Below are positions 9,879 to 18,619 of a DNA stretch of 64,000 nt, piece after piece; position 1 is the first letter of the stretch; every line of letters starts with the position of its first letter. Source of the stretch: UBA981 sp942490995 (GTDB lineage: Bacteria > Pseudomonadota > Gammaproteobacteria > Ga0077536). The translations under genes and the position numbers were made by a program. A model generated the notes under the pieces. The model was not told where the DNA came from. It did not search any database and worked only from the letters and a program-made list of their open reading frames with translations. Where the stretch lies: NCBI GenBank assembly GCA_942490995.1, contig CALOBG010000065.1, forward strand, positions 1 to 64,000, written 5' to 3'.

Positions 9879-10628
9879 TCATCCGTTTCCCGTGTGTGTC
9901 GTCAGTTCGCCGACGGCGAAACCGTTTGTGTAGCGCAGATCGATGCGCCCAATCCGCGTCCACGCATCCTCGAGGCCGCGTTCGTAGGCGAACAGGAAGC
10001 GCTGCAGGCGACGACGATGGTCGCTGCGTCCGAGCACAATCTCCTTGCCGTCGCGGGTTGAAACCGTCCACGCGTAGCGCGCCGATACGTTGATCGCGGC
10101 GATGGCCAGGTTCGCGCGCCGCAGTTCCGCGGCGAGGTAGCGGTACTCGCGCAATACGTCGATTTCACTGCCCAGCGGGCCGTCCAGCCGGACCAGACCG
10201 GGCGGGATATCCTCGATCCGTGGCGCGAATATGTCGCCCTGTTCGTTCAACATCGCCTGCGCGCCCCAGCGCGCCTCAGGGGTCTGTTCGACGATCCGCA
10301 CGTGCAGCGTGTCGGGCCATACCCGTCTGATCGTCGCTTCGCGGATCCAGGGTTCGTCGAGCAGGCGCTGGCGAATGTCTTCGACGTCGACGCCAAAAAA
10401 GCCGGCGTCGACCGCATCGACCACCGCCACCCGCAGGACCTTGGGATCGAGATGGCTGAACTCGCCTTCTACGGAAACTTTCGCGATCGGCAGCGCAGCC
10501 GGATCGCTCAACGCCACCGCCGCCCAGCCGATGGCGCCAAGCGTGGCCGCCAGCATCAGGGCGAAGATCACCGCCATCGGTGACGGCAGCATGCGTTCGA
10601 CCGGGGCGCGGCTGACAGCCTGGGTCAT
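9879..10628 (-). CDS. ftsQ: Cell division protein FtsQ (POTRA domain)
   Basis: A 249-residue bitopic membrane protein that links early and late divisome parts through FtsB and FtsL. It has a short basic cytoplasmic tail, one membrane helix (about 18-38, MAVIFALMLAATLGAIGWAA), a POTRA domain starting at IAKVSVEGEFSHLDP and the FtsQ beta domain. The ATG at 10628 overlaps the ddl stop by four bases (ATGA). A longer upstream frame is antisense-free but non-conserved low-complexity sequence and is rejected as part of the gene. Confidence 0.93.
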   Translation of the reverse strand: MTQAVSRAPVERMLPSPMAVIFALMLAATLGAIGWAAVALSDPAALPIAKVSVEGEFSHLDPKVLRVAVVDAVDAGFFGVDVEDIRQRLLDEPWIREATIRRVWPDTLHVRIVEQTPEARWGAQAMLNEQGDIFAPRIEDIPPGLVRLDGPLGSEIDVLREYRYLAAELRRANLAIAAINVSARYAWTVSTRDGKEIVLGRSDHRRRLQRFLFAYERGLEDAWTRIGRIDLRYTNGFAVGELTTHTGNG

Positions 10629-11584
10629 GGCCTTACCCCCGCCGGTATGCTCGAAGCGAGAATGACCAGAGCGAGTTCTTCGAATGACATGCCGGCGTGC
10701 CGCGCCGCCATTGGCACCAGCGAATGGTCGGTCATGCCCGGCACGGTATTGAGCTCTATCAGCCACGGTAAACCGTCGCCATCGCACATGAAATCGATGC
10801 GTCCCCAGCCGCGACCGTCGAGGATTTCGAAGGCCTTGAGCGCCAGCTCCCCGGCAGCCTGTTCGGCCGCCGGCGATAACCCGCACGGACACAGGTAGCG
10901 GGTGTCGTCGGCAACATACTTGGCCTGGTAGTCGTAGAATTCCCGCGGTGTTTCCAGCTTGATGATCGGCAGCGCGGTACCGCCGACGATCGCAACGGTG
11001 TATTCGCTGCCGGCAATAAAACGTTCGGCGATGACAATGGGGTCAAACTCGAGCGCGGCGGCGATCGCGGCGCCGACGTCGTCAGCAAGCTCTACCTTGG
11101 CGACGCCGAGACTGGAGCCTTCGCGCGCCGGCTTGATGATGAGTGGCAGTCCGATGCGAGTGACGAGCGCGTGGATGTCACTGTGCCGGTCAACGCGCTC
11201 GAAAGCAGGCGTCGGCAGACCCGCGCCGAGCCATGCCAGTTTGGCGCGTGACTTGTCCATCGCCAGCGCCGAACCGAGTACACCGGTACCGGTGTAGGCC
11301 GCGCCCATCAATTCCAGGGCTGCCTGGATCTGACCGTCTTCGCCGCCGCGTCCGTGCAGTGCGATGAAATAGCGATCAAAATCGTCGTGGTCCAGCAGCT
11401 TGGCGAGGGTACCGTCCCAGTCGACCGCCACGGCATCAACTTCGGCCGCCTGCAGCGCTTCGACCACCGCCATGCCGCTGCGCAGGGAAATTTCGCGTTC
11501 CGCCGAGGCGCCACCCATGAGTACCGCGACTTTACCGGCGCGCGCGGCGATCGTGCTCAGCATCGAGGATGTCGGCAGACTCAT
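10625..11584 (-). CDS. ddl: D-alanine--D-alanine ligase
   Basis: An ATP-grasp enzyme that joins two D-alanines for the MurF step. The 319 residues carry VLMGGASAEREISLRSG (substrate loop), LHGRGGEDGQIQ, IIKPAREGSSLGV (ATP lid) and the metal-binding end FMCDGDGLPWLIELNTVPGM. It starts four bases inside murB (ATGA) and ends four bases inside ftsQ. The position corresponds to ddlB of other gammaproteobacteria. Confidence 0.96.
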   Translation of the reverse strand: MSLPTSSMLSTIAARAGKVAVLMGGASAEREISLRSGMAVVEALQAAEVDAVAVDWDGTLAKLLDHDDFDRYFIALHGRGGEDGQIQAALELMGAAYTGTGVLGSALAMDKSRAKLAWLGAGLPTPAFERVDRHSDIHALVTRIGLPLIIKPAREGSSLGVAKVELADDVGAAIAAALEFDPIVIAERFIAGSEYTVAIVGGTALPIIKLETPREFYDYQAKYVADDTRYLCPCGLSPAAEQAAGELALKAFEILDGRGWGRIDFMCDGDGLPWLIELNTVPGMTDHSLVPMAARHAGMSFEELALVILASSIPAGVRP

Positions 11585-12504
11585 GGCTGCTCCCCGCTGG
11601 CATCGGCGCTGGCGCGGCCGACGATCTGCACTTCGGTTTCGAGTGCCACCCCGAAGCGGCGTAACACCTGCGCGCGAAGGTGTTCGATGAGGGCCTCGAT
11701 GTCAGCGGCGCTGGCGCCGCCATCGTTGACGATAAAATTGGCGTGCTGCGGCGATACCACCGCGCCGCCAATGCGGTAGCCTTTCAGTCCGCATTGCTCG
11801 ATCAACCGGCCGGCGTAGTCACCGGGCGGATTCACAAATACCGAACCACAGGAAGCCTTGCCGGTCGGCTGGGTGGCGCCGCGTTGCGCGAGCACCGCAC
11901 GTATACGCTCGGCGCCACCGCCGCCGGCGCTGTCCGGCAGGCGCAGCCAGGCGCTGACGAAACCCTCGGCGGGACCGTCGACATGGCGATAGCCGGGACG
12001 ATACTCGGCGGCCTCGCGACGGCGTACGGTGCCTGCGGCATCGATGCTTTCGACCGCCACGACGTACGACCAGATCTCGCCGCCGAGCGCGCCGGCGTTC
12101 ATGCGCAATGCGCCGCCCAGGGTGCCGGGGATGCCGGCCAGGAACTCCAGCCCGGCGCGGTCATGGTTCGCGGCCAGCCGCGCCAGGCGCGCGCAGGTCA
12201 CACCGGCCTCGGCGTAAAGCAGGCCGTCCGGCGTCCACTCTGCGCGTGACAAACCGGACTGGGTGGCGATCAGGGCGCAATCGATCCCGCCGTCGCGCAC
12301 CAGCAGATTGCTGCCCAGCCCCAGCCACATGACCTGGTCCTCGGCATGCAGGCGCAGGAAGGCGCCGAGGTCGTCACGATCGGCGGGTTCGAACAAGACT
12401 CGGGCCGGCCCGCCGCAGCGCCAGGTGGAATGGCGTGACATCGGTTCGTGGTGGCGCAGACGCCCACGCAGGCTGCCCTCGTCAATTCGTGGATTGGCGT
12501 TCAC
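11581..12504 (-). CDS. murB: UDP-N-acetylenolpyruvoylglucosamine reductase MurB
   Basis: A flavoenzyme that reduces enolpyruvyl-UDP-GlcNAc to UDP-MurNAc with NADPH. The 307 residues contain the FAD-binding segment LGLGSNLLVRDGG, GLEFLAGIPGTLGGALRMNAG, the catalytic CGSVFVNP (Ser proton donor) and SPQHANFIVNDGGA. It is a compact type II-like MurB lacking the extra C-terminal module of the E. coli enzyme. The start is GTG, giving a four-base GTGA overlap with murC; this start keeps the pattern of its neighbours. MurB between murC and ddl is found in only some gammaproteobacterial dcw clusters. Confidence 0.95.
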   Translation of the reverse strand: MNANPRIDEGSLRGRLRHHEPMSRHSTWRCGGPARVLFEPADRDDLGAFLRLHAEDQVMWLGLGSNLLVRDGGIDCALIATQSGLSRAEWTPDGLLYAEAGVTCARLARLAANHDRAGLEFLAGIPGTLGGALRMNAGALGGEIWSYVVAVESIDAAGTVRRREAAEYRPGYRHVDGPAEGFVSAWLRLPDSAGGGGAERIRAVLAQRGATQPTGKASCGSVFVNPPGDYAGRLIEQCGLKGYRIGGAVVSPQHANFIVNDGGASAADIEALIEHLRAQVLRRFGVALETEVQIVGRASADASGEQP

Positions 12505-13901
12505 GAGACCAGCTCCTCGGCCAGCTGGCCGATGTTTCCCGCACCCAGCATGGCGACGATATCGTTGTCGTGGACGAGGTTCTTCAGCACCGCGGCGGTG
12601 TCCTGCGGTTGTTCGACGAAAATCGGCTCGACCTGGCCGCGCGTGCGGATCGCGCGCGCCAGTGAGCGCCCGTCAGCGCCGGCGATCGGTGCTTCACCGG
12701 CGGCGTAGACTTCGAGCAGGACCAGCACGTCGGCGCGCGACAGCACGCTCGCGAAATCGTCGAACAGATCGCGCGTACGGGTATAGCGATGCGGTTGGAA
12801 GACCACCACCAGGCGCTGTTCCGGCCAGCGTCGGCGAATGGTTTTCAGCACTGCATCGAGTTCGCGCGGGTGGTGGCCATAGTCATCCAGCAGGGTCACG
12901 TTGCTGGCGCCGAGGTCGACCCTGGGATGGATCTGGCAGCGCCGCGCGATACCTTCGAAGCCGGCCAGCGCGCTGGCAATAGCGTTGCTTTCAATGCCAA
13001 GTTCGAGAGCCACCGCGATCGCACCCAGCGCGTTCTGAACGTTGTGCTCGCCGGGCAGATTGAGGATCAGTTCCTGGTCGTGCTCAAAGACACTGCTCGC
13101 GACATGGAAATGTTCGCGCCCGTCAACATGGCGCAGATCGTAGCCGCGCACATCGGCGTCGGCATGCAGGCCGTAAGTCAACACGCGCGCGCGGATCTCC
13201 GGGATCAGCGCGGCCGCATGTTCGTCGTCCAGGCATACGCAGGCCACGCCATAGAACGGCAGGCGACGAAAAAACTCGACGAACGCCGCGGTCAGCACCG
13301 AGAAATCGCCATCGTAGGTCGCCATGTGATCGGCATCGACGTTGGTCAGCACCGCCATCAACGGCTGCAGGAGCAGAAACGAGGCGTCGCTTTCGTCGGC
13401 CTCCGCGACCAGGTATTTGCCGGTGCCGAGGCGCGCATGCGCGTTGATGCTCTTGACCAGGCCACCGACGACGAAAGTCGGATCGAGGCCGGCGGCGGCG
13501 AGTATGCTCGCGATGAGACTGGTGGTGGTGGTTTTGCCGTGCGTCCCCGCCACCGCGATGCCGTGGTGAAAGCGCATCAGTTCGGCCAGCATTTCCGCCC
13601 GCGGCACGGTCGGGATGCGCTGTTCGCGCGCGGCGGCGAGTTCGACGTTATCGTCGCCGACCGCGCTCGAGTACACCACCACATCGGCGCCGGCCACATG
13701 GTCTGCGGCGTGATCGTGCATGACCTCGATACCGACCGTGGCAAGATGGCGGGTGACGCGCGAGCGGGCCTTGTCGGAACCGGACACGCGGTAGCCGAGA
13801 TTGCACAGTACTTCGGCGATGCCGCTCATTCCGGCGCCGCCCACGCCAATGAAATGGATGTGTTCGACGCGGTGCATCAGCTGTTCGTTGTGTTTAAGCA
13901 T
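12501..13901 (-). CDS. murC: UDP-N-acetylmuramate--L-alanine ligase MurC
   Basis: Adds L-alanine to UDP-MurNAc using ATP, the first peptide-stem step. The 466 residues include the nucleotide-binding FIGVGGAGMSGIAEVL, the P-loop GTHGKTTTTSLIA and LLDDYGHHPRELDAVL, all typical of MurC. The ATG at 13901 (MLKHNEQLMHRVEHIH) overlaps murG by eight bases; the next ATG eight codons in is also possible. Long antisense frames opposite it are high-GC shadows. Confidence 0.96.
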   Translation of the reverse strand: MLKHNEQLMHRVEHIHFIGVGGAGMSGIAEVLCNLGYRVSGSDKARSRVTRHLATVGIEVMHDHAADHVAGADVVVYSSAVGDDNVELAAAREQRIPTVPRAEMLAELMRFHHGIAVAGTHGKTTTTSLIASILAAAGLDPTFVVGGLVKSINAHARLGTGKYLVAEADESDASFLLLQPLMAVLTNVDADHMATYDGDFSVLTAAFVEFFRRLPFYGVACVCLDDEHAAALIPEIRARVLTYGLHADADVRGYDLRHVDGREHFHVASSVFEHDQELILNLPGEHNVQNALGAIAVALELGIESNAIASALAGFEGIARRCQIHPRVDLGASNVTLLDDYGHHPRELDAVLKTIRRRWPEQRLVVVFQPHRYTRTRDLFDDFASVLSRADVLVLLEVYAAGEAPIAGADGRSLARAIRTRGQVEPIFVEQPQDTAAVLKNLVHDNDIVAMLGAGNIGQLAEELVS

Positions 13902-14973
13902 CGACCAGATCCAGACACTGTTGAGCGACGTTTGCCGTCGCTTCGGCCTGCGCCAGGGCGCGCGCGCGCCGGGCCATGTCCAGCAACCGTGGACGGTTAC
14001 CAAGCAATTCGCCGATCCGTGCGGCAAGTGCGGCGCTGCTCATCTCGCGCTCTGCGATCACCAGCGCTGCCTGGTGACGCACCAGATACTCCGCATTGAC
14101 TCGCTGGTGGTCGTCCACCGCATAGGGGTAGGGCACCAGAATCGAGGCGACCCCGGCCGCGGCGATCTCGGCGATAGTCAGCGCCCCGGCGCGGGCTATG
14201 ACGAGATCGGCGTCGGCGTAGGCGGCGGCCATGTCCTCGATATACGGCGTAACTTCGACACCCGCATCGAGGCCCTGCGCCAGGTAGTTTGCCCGCGTCG
14301 CTTCGAGCTGGTCGGCGCCGCACTGGTGGCGAACACGCAGATCGCCAAGGCCGCAAGCCGCCAGCGCCGCCGGCACGGTTTCGTTCAGTGCGCGGGCGCC
14401 GCGACTACCGCCAAAAACCAGTACCCGGGCGCCCTCGTGCACGGCCAGGCGGTCGCCCGGCGGCGCCAGTGCGGCGATATCGCTGCGTACCGGATTGCCG
14501 GTCGCGATCGCGCCGCGGGACGCCGGGAAGGTGCCGGGGAAAGCTTCGAGCACGCGACTGGCAATGCGACTCAACAGTCGATTGGTCAGGCCGGCGATCG
14601 CATTCTGCTCGTGGATCACGAGCGGCCGGCGACACAACACGGCGGCGAGTCCGCCCGGCCCGCTGACAAAGCCGCCCATGCCAAGGACAACCTGCGGGCG
14701 CAGGCGCATGATGGCCGCTACCGCGCAGCCCAGCGCCACGCTCAGCGTCAGCGGCGCAAGCAGCCAGCGCGCCACACCCGCGCGGCGTAACCCCGCTATC
14801 GGGATCGTCTCGAAGACGTAACCCGCGGCCGGGACCACGCGCGCCTCCAGCCCGCGCCGGGTACCCAGCCAGCAGGTCTGCACGCCCGCGTCGCTGAGCG
14901 CGCCGGCAACTGCAAGGCCGGGATAGACATGCCCGCCGGTGCCGCCGGCGACGATGAGCACCGTCCTAGTCAT
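13894..14973 (-). CDS. murG: UDP-N-acetylglucosamine transferase MurG
   Basis: A GT-B glycosyltransferase at the inner face of the membrane that converts lipid I to lipid II. The 359 residues include the N-terminal VAGGTGGHVYPGLAVA loop, HEQNAIAGLTNRLLSR, FGGSRGARALNETVP and the UDP-GlcNAc pocket IARAGALTIAEIAAAGVASI. The ATG at 14973 overlaps ftsW by eight bases, the same overlap as at murD/ftsW and murG/murC. Length matches E. coli (355). Confidence 0.97.
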   Translation of the reverse strand: MTRTVLIVAGGTGGHVYPGLAVAGALSDAGVQTCWLGTRRGLEARVVPAAGYVFETIPIAGLRRAGVARWLLAPLTLSVALGCAVAAIMRLRPQVVLGMGGFVSGPGGLAAVLCRRPLVIHEQNAIAGLTNRLLSRIASRVLEAFPGTFPASRGAIATGNPVRSDIAALAPPGDRLAVHEGARVLVFGGSRGARALNETVPAALAACGLGDLRVRHQCGADQLEATRANYLAQGLDAGVEVTPYIEDMAAAYADADLVIARAGALTIAEIAAAGVASILVPYPYAVDDHQRVNAEYLVRHQAALVIAEREMSSAALAARIGELLGNRPRLLDMARRARALAQAEATANVAQQCLDLVDA

Positions 14974-16159
14974 GGCTGCCACCGTGCAGTGCAACCGCGG
15001 CCGGCGGCTGATGCGCTTCAAATGCGGCGCGCAGGACCAGCGCCACCGCCGCGCACATGACCACCAGGTTATTGCTCGCATAACTCAGGAACGGCAACGG
15101 CAGTCCCTTGGTTGGCAGGATCCCCATGTTCACGCCGATATTGACGAAGGCCTGGATGCCGATCAGGAAGCCCACCCCGTAAGTGACATAAGCGGCGAAC
15201 ATGTGGTTACTGCGTTCCGCTACGCCGCCGAGATAGAAAATTCGCCAGACCAGAAAAACGAACAATCCGATCACGCCGGTGGTGCCGAGAACGCCGACTT
15301 CCTCGCCGATCACCGCGAATACGAAATCGGTGTGCACTTCCGGCAGATAGAACAGTTTCTGCACGCTGTTGCCAAGGCCAACCCCGAACCATTCGCCGCG
15401 ACCGAAGGCGATCAGCGCCTGGGTGAGCTGGAAACCGCTGTTGTAGGGATCCGACCACGGATCCATGAACGTCATCAGACGCTGCAACCGATACGGCGCG
15501 AGCATCGACAGGGTCGCCAGCGCGACCAGCGCCGCGACCCCCCAGAACAGGAACCTCAGGATCGGTACGCCGGCCAGGAACAACATGCCGAGACCGGTCG
15601 CGAACAGCACTACCGCGGCGCCGAAATCCGGTTCGATCAGGAACAGGCCGGCGATCACCATCAGTACGCCGACAGGCTTTATGAAGCCAACGAAATCTGC
15701 GCGCACCTGCTGGTTATGGCGGACCAGGTAGGCGGCCAGGTAAATAACCACGGCCAGCTTGGCCGGCTCCGAAGGCTGCAGCGACACCAGTCCGAGTCCG
15801 AGCCAGCGCATGCTGCCGTTGACCTCGTGGCCGAGCCCGGGGACCAGTACCGCAACCAGCAACGCGATCGCCGCGAACAGGAGCGTGGTACTCAGGCGCG
15901 CCAGCCGCGCGAGTGGGATAAACATGATCGTCGCGGCCACGCCCAGCCCGACGCCGGCGGCGATGAGCTGGCGCCAGAAGTAGTACAGCGCCGGCAGCTC
16001 GCGGCGTTCGGCGATCGAAACCGAGGTCGACACCGCCATGATCAGGCCGATACCGAGCAGCGTCAGGGCCGCACCAATCAGCCACAGATCGTAGGGCAGC
16101 GGCGCGCTCGCGCTGCGGTTACCCTGGGGCACGGCCTGGGCCGGTACGGCGCTATCCAT
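14966..16159 (-). CDS. ftsW: Septal peptidoglycan glycosyltransferase FtsW (SEDS family)
   Basis: A ten-helix SEDS protein that polymerises lipid II at the septum with FtsI. The 397 residues show the family signature KLFYLPEVHTDFVFAVIGEE, the preceding SMRWLGLGLVSLQPSE segment and GLPLPFLSYASNN near the C-terminus. The ATG at 16159 (MDSAVPAQ) overlaps murD by eight bases and is followed by a short soluble tail before the first membrane helix. A longer upstream frame lacks membrane character and is not used. Confidence 0.96.
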   Translation of the reverse strand: MDSAVPAQAVPQGNRSASAPLPYDLWLIGAALTLLGIGLIMAVSTSVSIAERRELPALYYFWRQLIAAGVGLGVAATIMFIPLARLARLSTTLLFAAIALLVAVLVPGLGHEVNGSMRWLGLGLVSLQPSEPAKLAVVIYLAAYLVRHNQQVRADFVGFIKPVGVLMVIAGLFLIEPDFGAAVVLFATGLGMLFLAGVPILRFLFWGVAALVALATLSMLAPYRLQRLMTFMDPWSDPYNSGFQLTQALIAFGRGEWFGVGLGNSVQKLFYLPEVHTDFVFAVIGEEVGVLGTTGVIGLFVFLVWRIFYLGGVAERSNHMFAAYVTYGVGFLIGIQAFVNIGVNMGILPTKGLPLPFLSYASNNLVVMCAAVALVLRAAFEAHQPPAAVALHGGSHD

Positions 16160-17537
16160 TACGCCCCTCCAGCGCCATGACCGCATCGCGAAACGCTCGG
16201 CCGCGCGCTTCGTAGTTGGCGAACTGGTCGAAACTTGCGCAGGCCGGCGCCAACAGTACGCTTTCGCCGCGGCGGGCGGCGGCGAACGCCGCTTCGACCG
16301 CTGCCGGCATGCCGTCGGCGAACACACAGGGCCTGCGGCCATCGATCGTCGCGGCAATCGCGCCAGCCGCTTCACCGATCAGGACCAGGGTATGCGCGTG
16401 GCTCACCGCGGCATCCGCAAACGCGTCGAACGCGGCGCCCTTGGGCTGGCCACCGGCTATCAAGACGCCACCGGTCGCGCCGAGTACGCCGGCGATACTC
16501 GCGCATGCGGCGCCCGGATTGGTGGCCTTGGAGTCATCGATAAAATCGATGCCGTCGATGGTCGCAATGCGCTGCGCACGGTGTGGCAGACCGCGGAACG
16601 TCCTGAGCGTGGCGGCCACGGCGGCGGGTTCGATGCCGCAGGCTTCGGCGATGGCGATGGCGGCCAGGGCATTGGCCAGATTGTGTGCGCCGACCAGTCC
16701 CAACTCGCCGTGCTCGATGACATCATGGTCGGCGCCCGCAAGCATGACGCGGTCGCCGTCGCGGCGCAGCCCGTAGCGCTGCGGCCCCGGCGCCTGCAGC
16801 GAAAAGTCAATCCGCGTCGCGGGCACCGCGAGTTCGCGCACGTGCACGTCATCGCCGTTGAGCACCGCCACCTCGGCGCGTTGCAACACCCGCGCCTTGG
16901 CCTGCGCGTAGCTTTCGAAGCTACCGTGACGATCCAGATGATCGGGTGCCAGGTTGAGGATACACGCCACCCGCGGCGCCAGGCTGGCGGTCAGTTCGAG
17001 CTGAAAACTCGACAGCTCGAGGACGTAAAAATCGGGTTGGTTCTGCGCCAGCAGGTCCAGCGCCGGGGTGCCGAGGTTGCCGCCGCGCTGCACGCGGGCG
17101 CCGCCAGCCTCGAGCATGTCGGCAACCAGTGTGGTTACCGTCGATTTACCATTGGTCCCGGTGATCGCCACGATCGGTGCGCGCGCCGCGCGGGCGAACA
17201 ATTCGATATCGCCAATCAGCTCGCGACCGGCCGCGCGCAGAGCGACCAGAGCGGGTTCGGTGAGCGCCACGCCGGGACTCACGATGACCTGTCCGCAGGC
17301 GCCGAGCCGGCGCGGGTCGAGGGCGCCGGATACGTGCCTCAGAGCGGGGAATTCGCGCTCGAGCTCGGCCAGCGCCGGTGGTTCCGGGCGGGTATCGAAA
17401 CCGATACACGACGCGCCACTGCGCGCCGCGTAGCGCAGCACGGAACGGCCGGTTGCGCCAAGACCGACGACCGCAAAGTCGGCCTTCGGCTCGCTGCGCG
17501 CGCTGTCCATGGCGTCGTTGCTCATAACCGCACTCAT
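16152..17537 (-). CDS. murD: UDP-N-acetylmuramoyl-L-alanine--D-glutamate ligase MurD
   Basis: Adds D-glutamate to UDP-MurNAc-L-Ala. The 461 residues contain FAVVGLGATGRSVLRY, the P-loop ITGTNGKSTVTTLVADML, NLAPDHLDRHGS and FIDDSKATNPGA, the Mur-ligase motifs in order. The first ATG (MSAVMSNDAMD) overlaps the mraY stop by one base (TGATG); in-frame ATGs 4 and 9 codons later are alternatives. Confidence 0.96.
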   Translation of the reverse strand: MSAVMSNDAMDSARSEPKADFAVVGLGATGRSVLRYAARSGASCIGFDTRPEPPALAELEREFPALRHVSGALDPRRLGACGQVIVSPGVALTEPALVALRAAGRELIGDIELFARAARAPIVAITGTNGKSTVTTLVADMLEAGGARVQRGGNLGTPALDLLAQNQPDFYVLELSSFQLELTASLAPRVACILNLAPDHLDRHGSFESYAQAKARVLQRAEVAVLNGDDVHVRELAVPATRIDFSLQAPGPQRYGLRRDGDRVMLAGADHDVIEHGELGLVGAHNLANALAAIAIAEACGIEPAAVAATLRTFRGLPHRAQRIATIDGIDFIDDSKATNPGAACASIAGVLGATGGVLIAGGQPKGAAFDAFADAAVSHAHTLVLIGEAAGAIAATIDGRRPCVFADGMPAAVEAAFAAARRGESVLLAPACASFDQFANYEARGRAFRDAVMALEGRNG

Positions 17538-18619
17538 CACCGGATCTTCAGGGTCGCCAGCGCGGCCAGGACCAGGATCACGGTAATGATCCAGAAGCGC
17601 ACGATGACGCGGGGTTCCGGCCAGCCTTTGAGTTCGAAATGATGATGGATGGGCGCCATGCGGAAAATCCGCCGGCCGGTCAGCTTGAATGACACAACCT
17701 GCAGGATCACCGATACGGTTTCCATCACGAACACGCCGCCCATGATCAGCAGCACCAGCTCCTGGCGTACGACCACCGCGACCGTGCCGATCGCCGCGCC
17801 CAGCGCGAGCGCGCCGATATCGCCCATAAAAACCTGCGCCGGATAGGTGTTGAACCACAGGAAACCCAGCCCGGCACCGACGATCGCGCCACAAAACACG
17901 CACACTTCACCGACGCCGTTGATATACGGAACGCCGAGGTAACCGGCGAAGTAGAAGTTACCGGCCACATAGGCGAACACGATCAGCGCGGCGGCGACCA
18001 TCACCGTCGGCAGCACGGCAAGTCCGTCGAGCCCATCGGTGAGATTGACGGCGTTGCTGGTGCCGACGATGACGAAATAGGTCAGCAGGATGTACAGCGG
18101 GCCGAGTTCGATGGCGATGCTTTTGACCAACGGCACGATAAGCTGTGTTTCCGCTACCGTTTCGGCGCTGAGGTAGAGCACGCCGGCGACCAGCAGCGCG
18201 GCCAGCGACTGCCACAGGATTTTGTACCGCGCGCGCAGACCGGTGGAATTTTTGCGCACCAGTTTCAGATAGTCGTCGTACCAGCCGATCGCACCGAACA
18301 GGCTGGTCGCCAGCAATACGATCCACACGAAACGATTACCAAGATCGCTCCACGCGACGGTGCTGACCACAATCGAAACCAGGATCAGCAAACCACCCAT
18401 GGTCGGTGTGCCGGCCTTGGTCAGATGGGATTCGGGACCGTCGTTACGTACGCTCTGGCCGATCTGAAAACGCGCCAGGTAGCGGATCATGGTCGGCCCC
18501 ACCAGCAAGGCGATGAACAGCGCGGTGAGAACGCCCAGGATCGTGCGCAGGGTCAGGTACTGGAACACGTTGAAGCCCGAATGGAACTGCGCCAGGTAAT
18601 CTGCCAGTTGCATCAGCAT
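17537..18619 (-). CDS. mraY: Phospho-MurNAc-pentapeptide transferase MraY
   Basis: An integral membrane enzyme that transfers phospho-MurNAc-pentapeptide to undecaprenyl phosphate, making lipid I. The 360 residues equal the E. coli length, with ten predicted membrane helices. Signatures include ESHLTKAGTPTMGGLLIL, the catalytic-Asp region GAIGWYDDYLKL, NAVNLTDGLDGLA and FRMAPIHHHFELKGW. The start is ATG 18619 (MLMQLADYLAQFHSGFNVF), aligned with the conserved family N-terminus and overlapping murF by seven bases; ATG 18613 is an alternative giving a TGATG overlap. Confidence 0.97.
   Translation of the reverse strand: MLMQLADYLAQFHSGFNVFQYLTLRTILGVLTALFIALLVGPTMIRYLARFQIGQSVRNDGPESHLTKAGTPTMGGLLILVSIVVSTVAWSDLGNRFVWIVLLATSLFGAIGWYDDYLKLVRKNSTGLRARYKILWQSLAALLVAGVLYLSAETVAETQLIVPLVKSIAIELGPLYILLTYFVIVGTSNAVNLTDGLDGLAVLPTVMVAAALIVFAYVAGNFYFAGYLGVPYINGVGEVCVFCGAIVGAGLGFLWFNTYPAQVFMGDIGALALGAAIGTVAVVVRQELVLLIMGGVFVMETVSVILQVVSFKLTGRRIFRMAPIHHHFELKGWPEPRVIVRFWIITVILVLAALATLKIR

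Noticed and set aside
12789..14099. Long plus-strand frame of about 436 codons opposite murC
   Set aside because: It is antisense to a fully conserved murC, lacks family motifs and reflects the codon bias of high-GC DNA. The same applies to frames opposite secA, ftsA, ftsW and murD.
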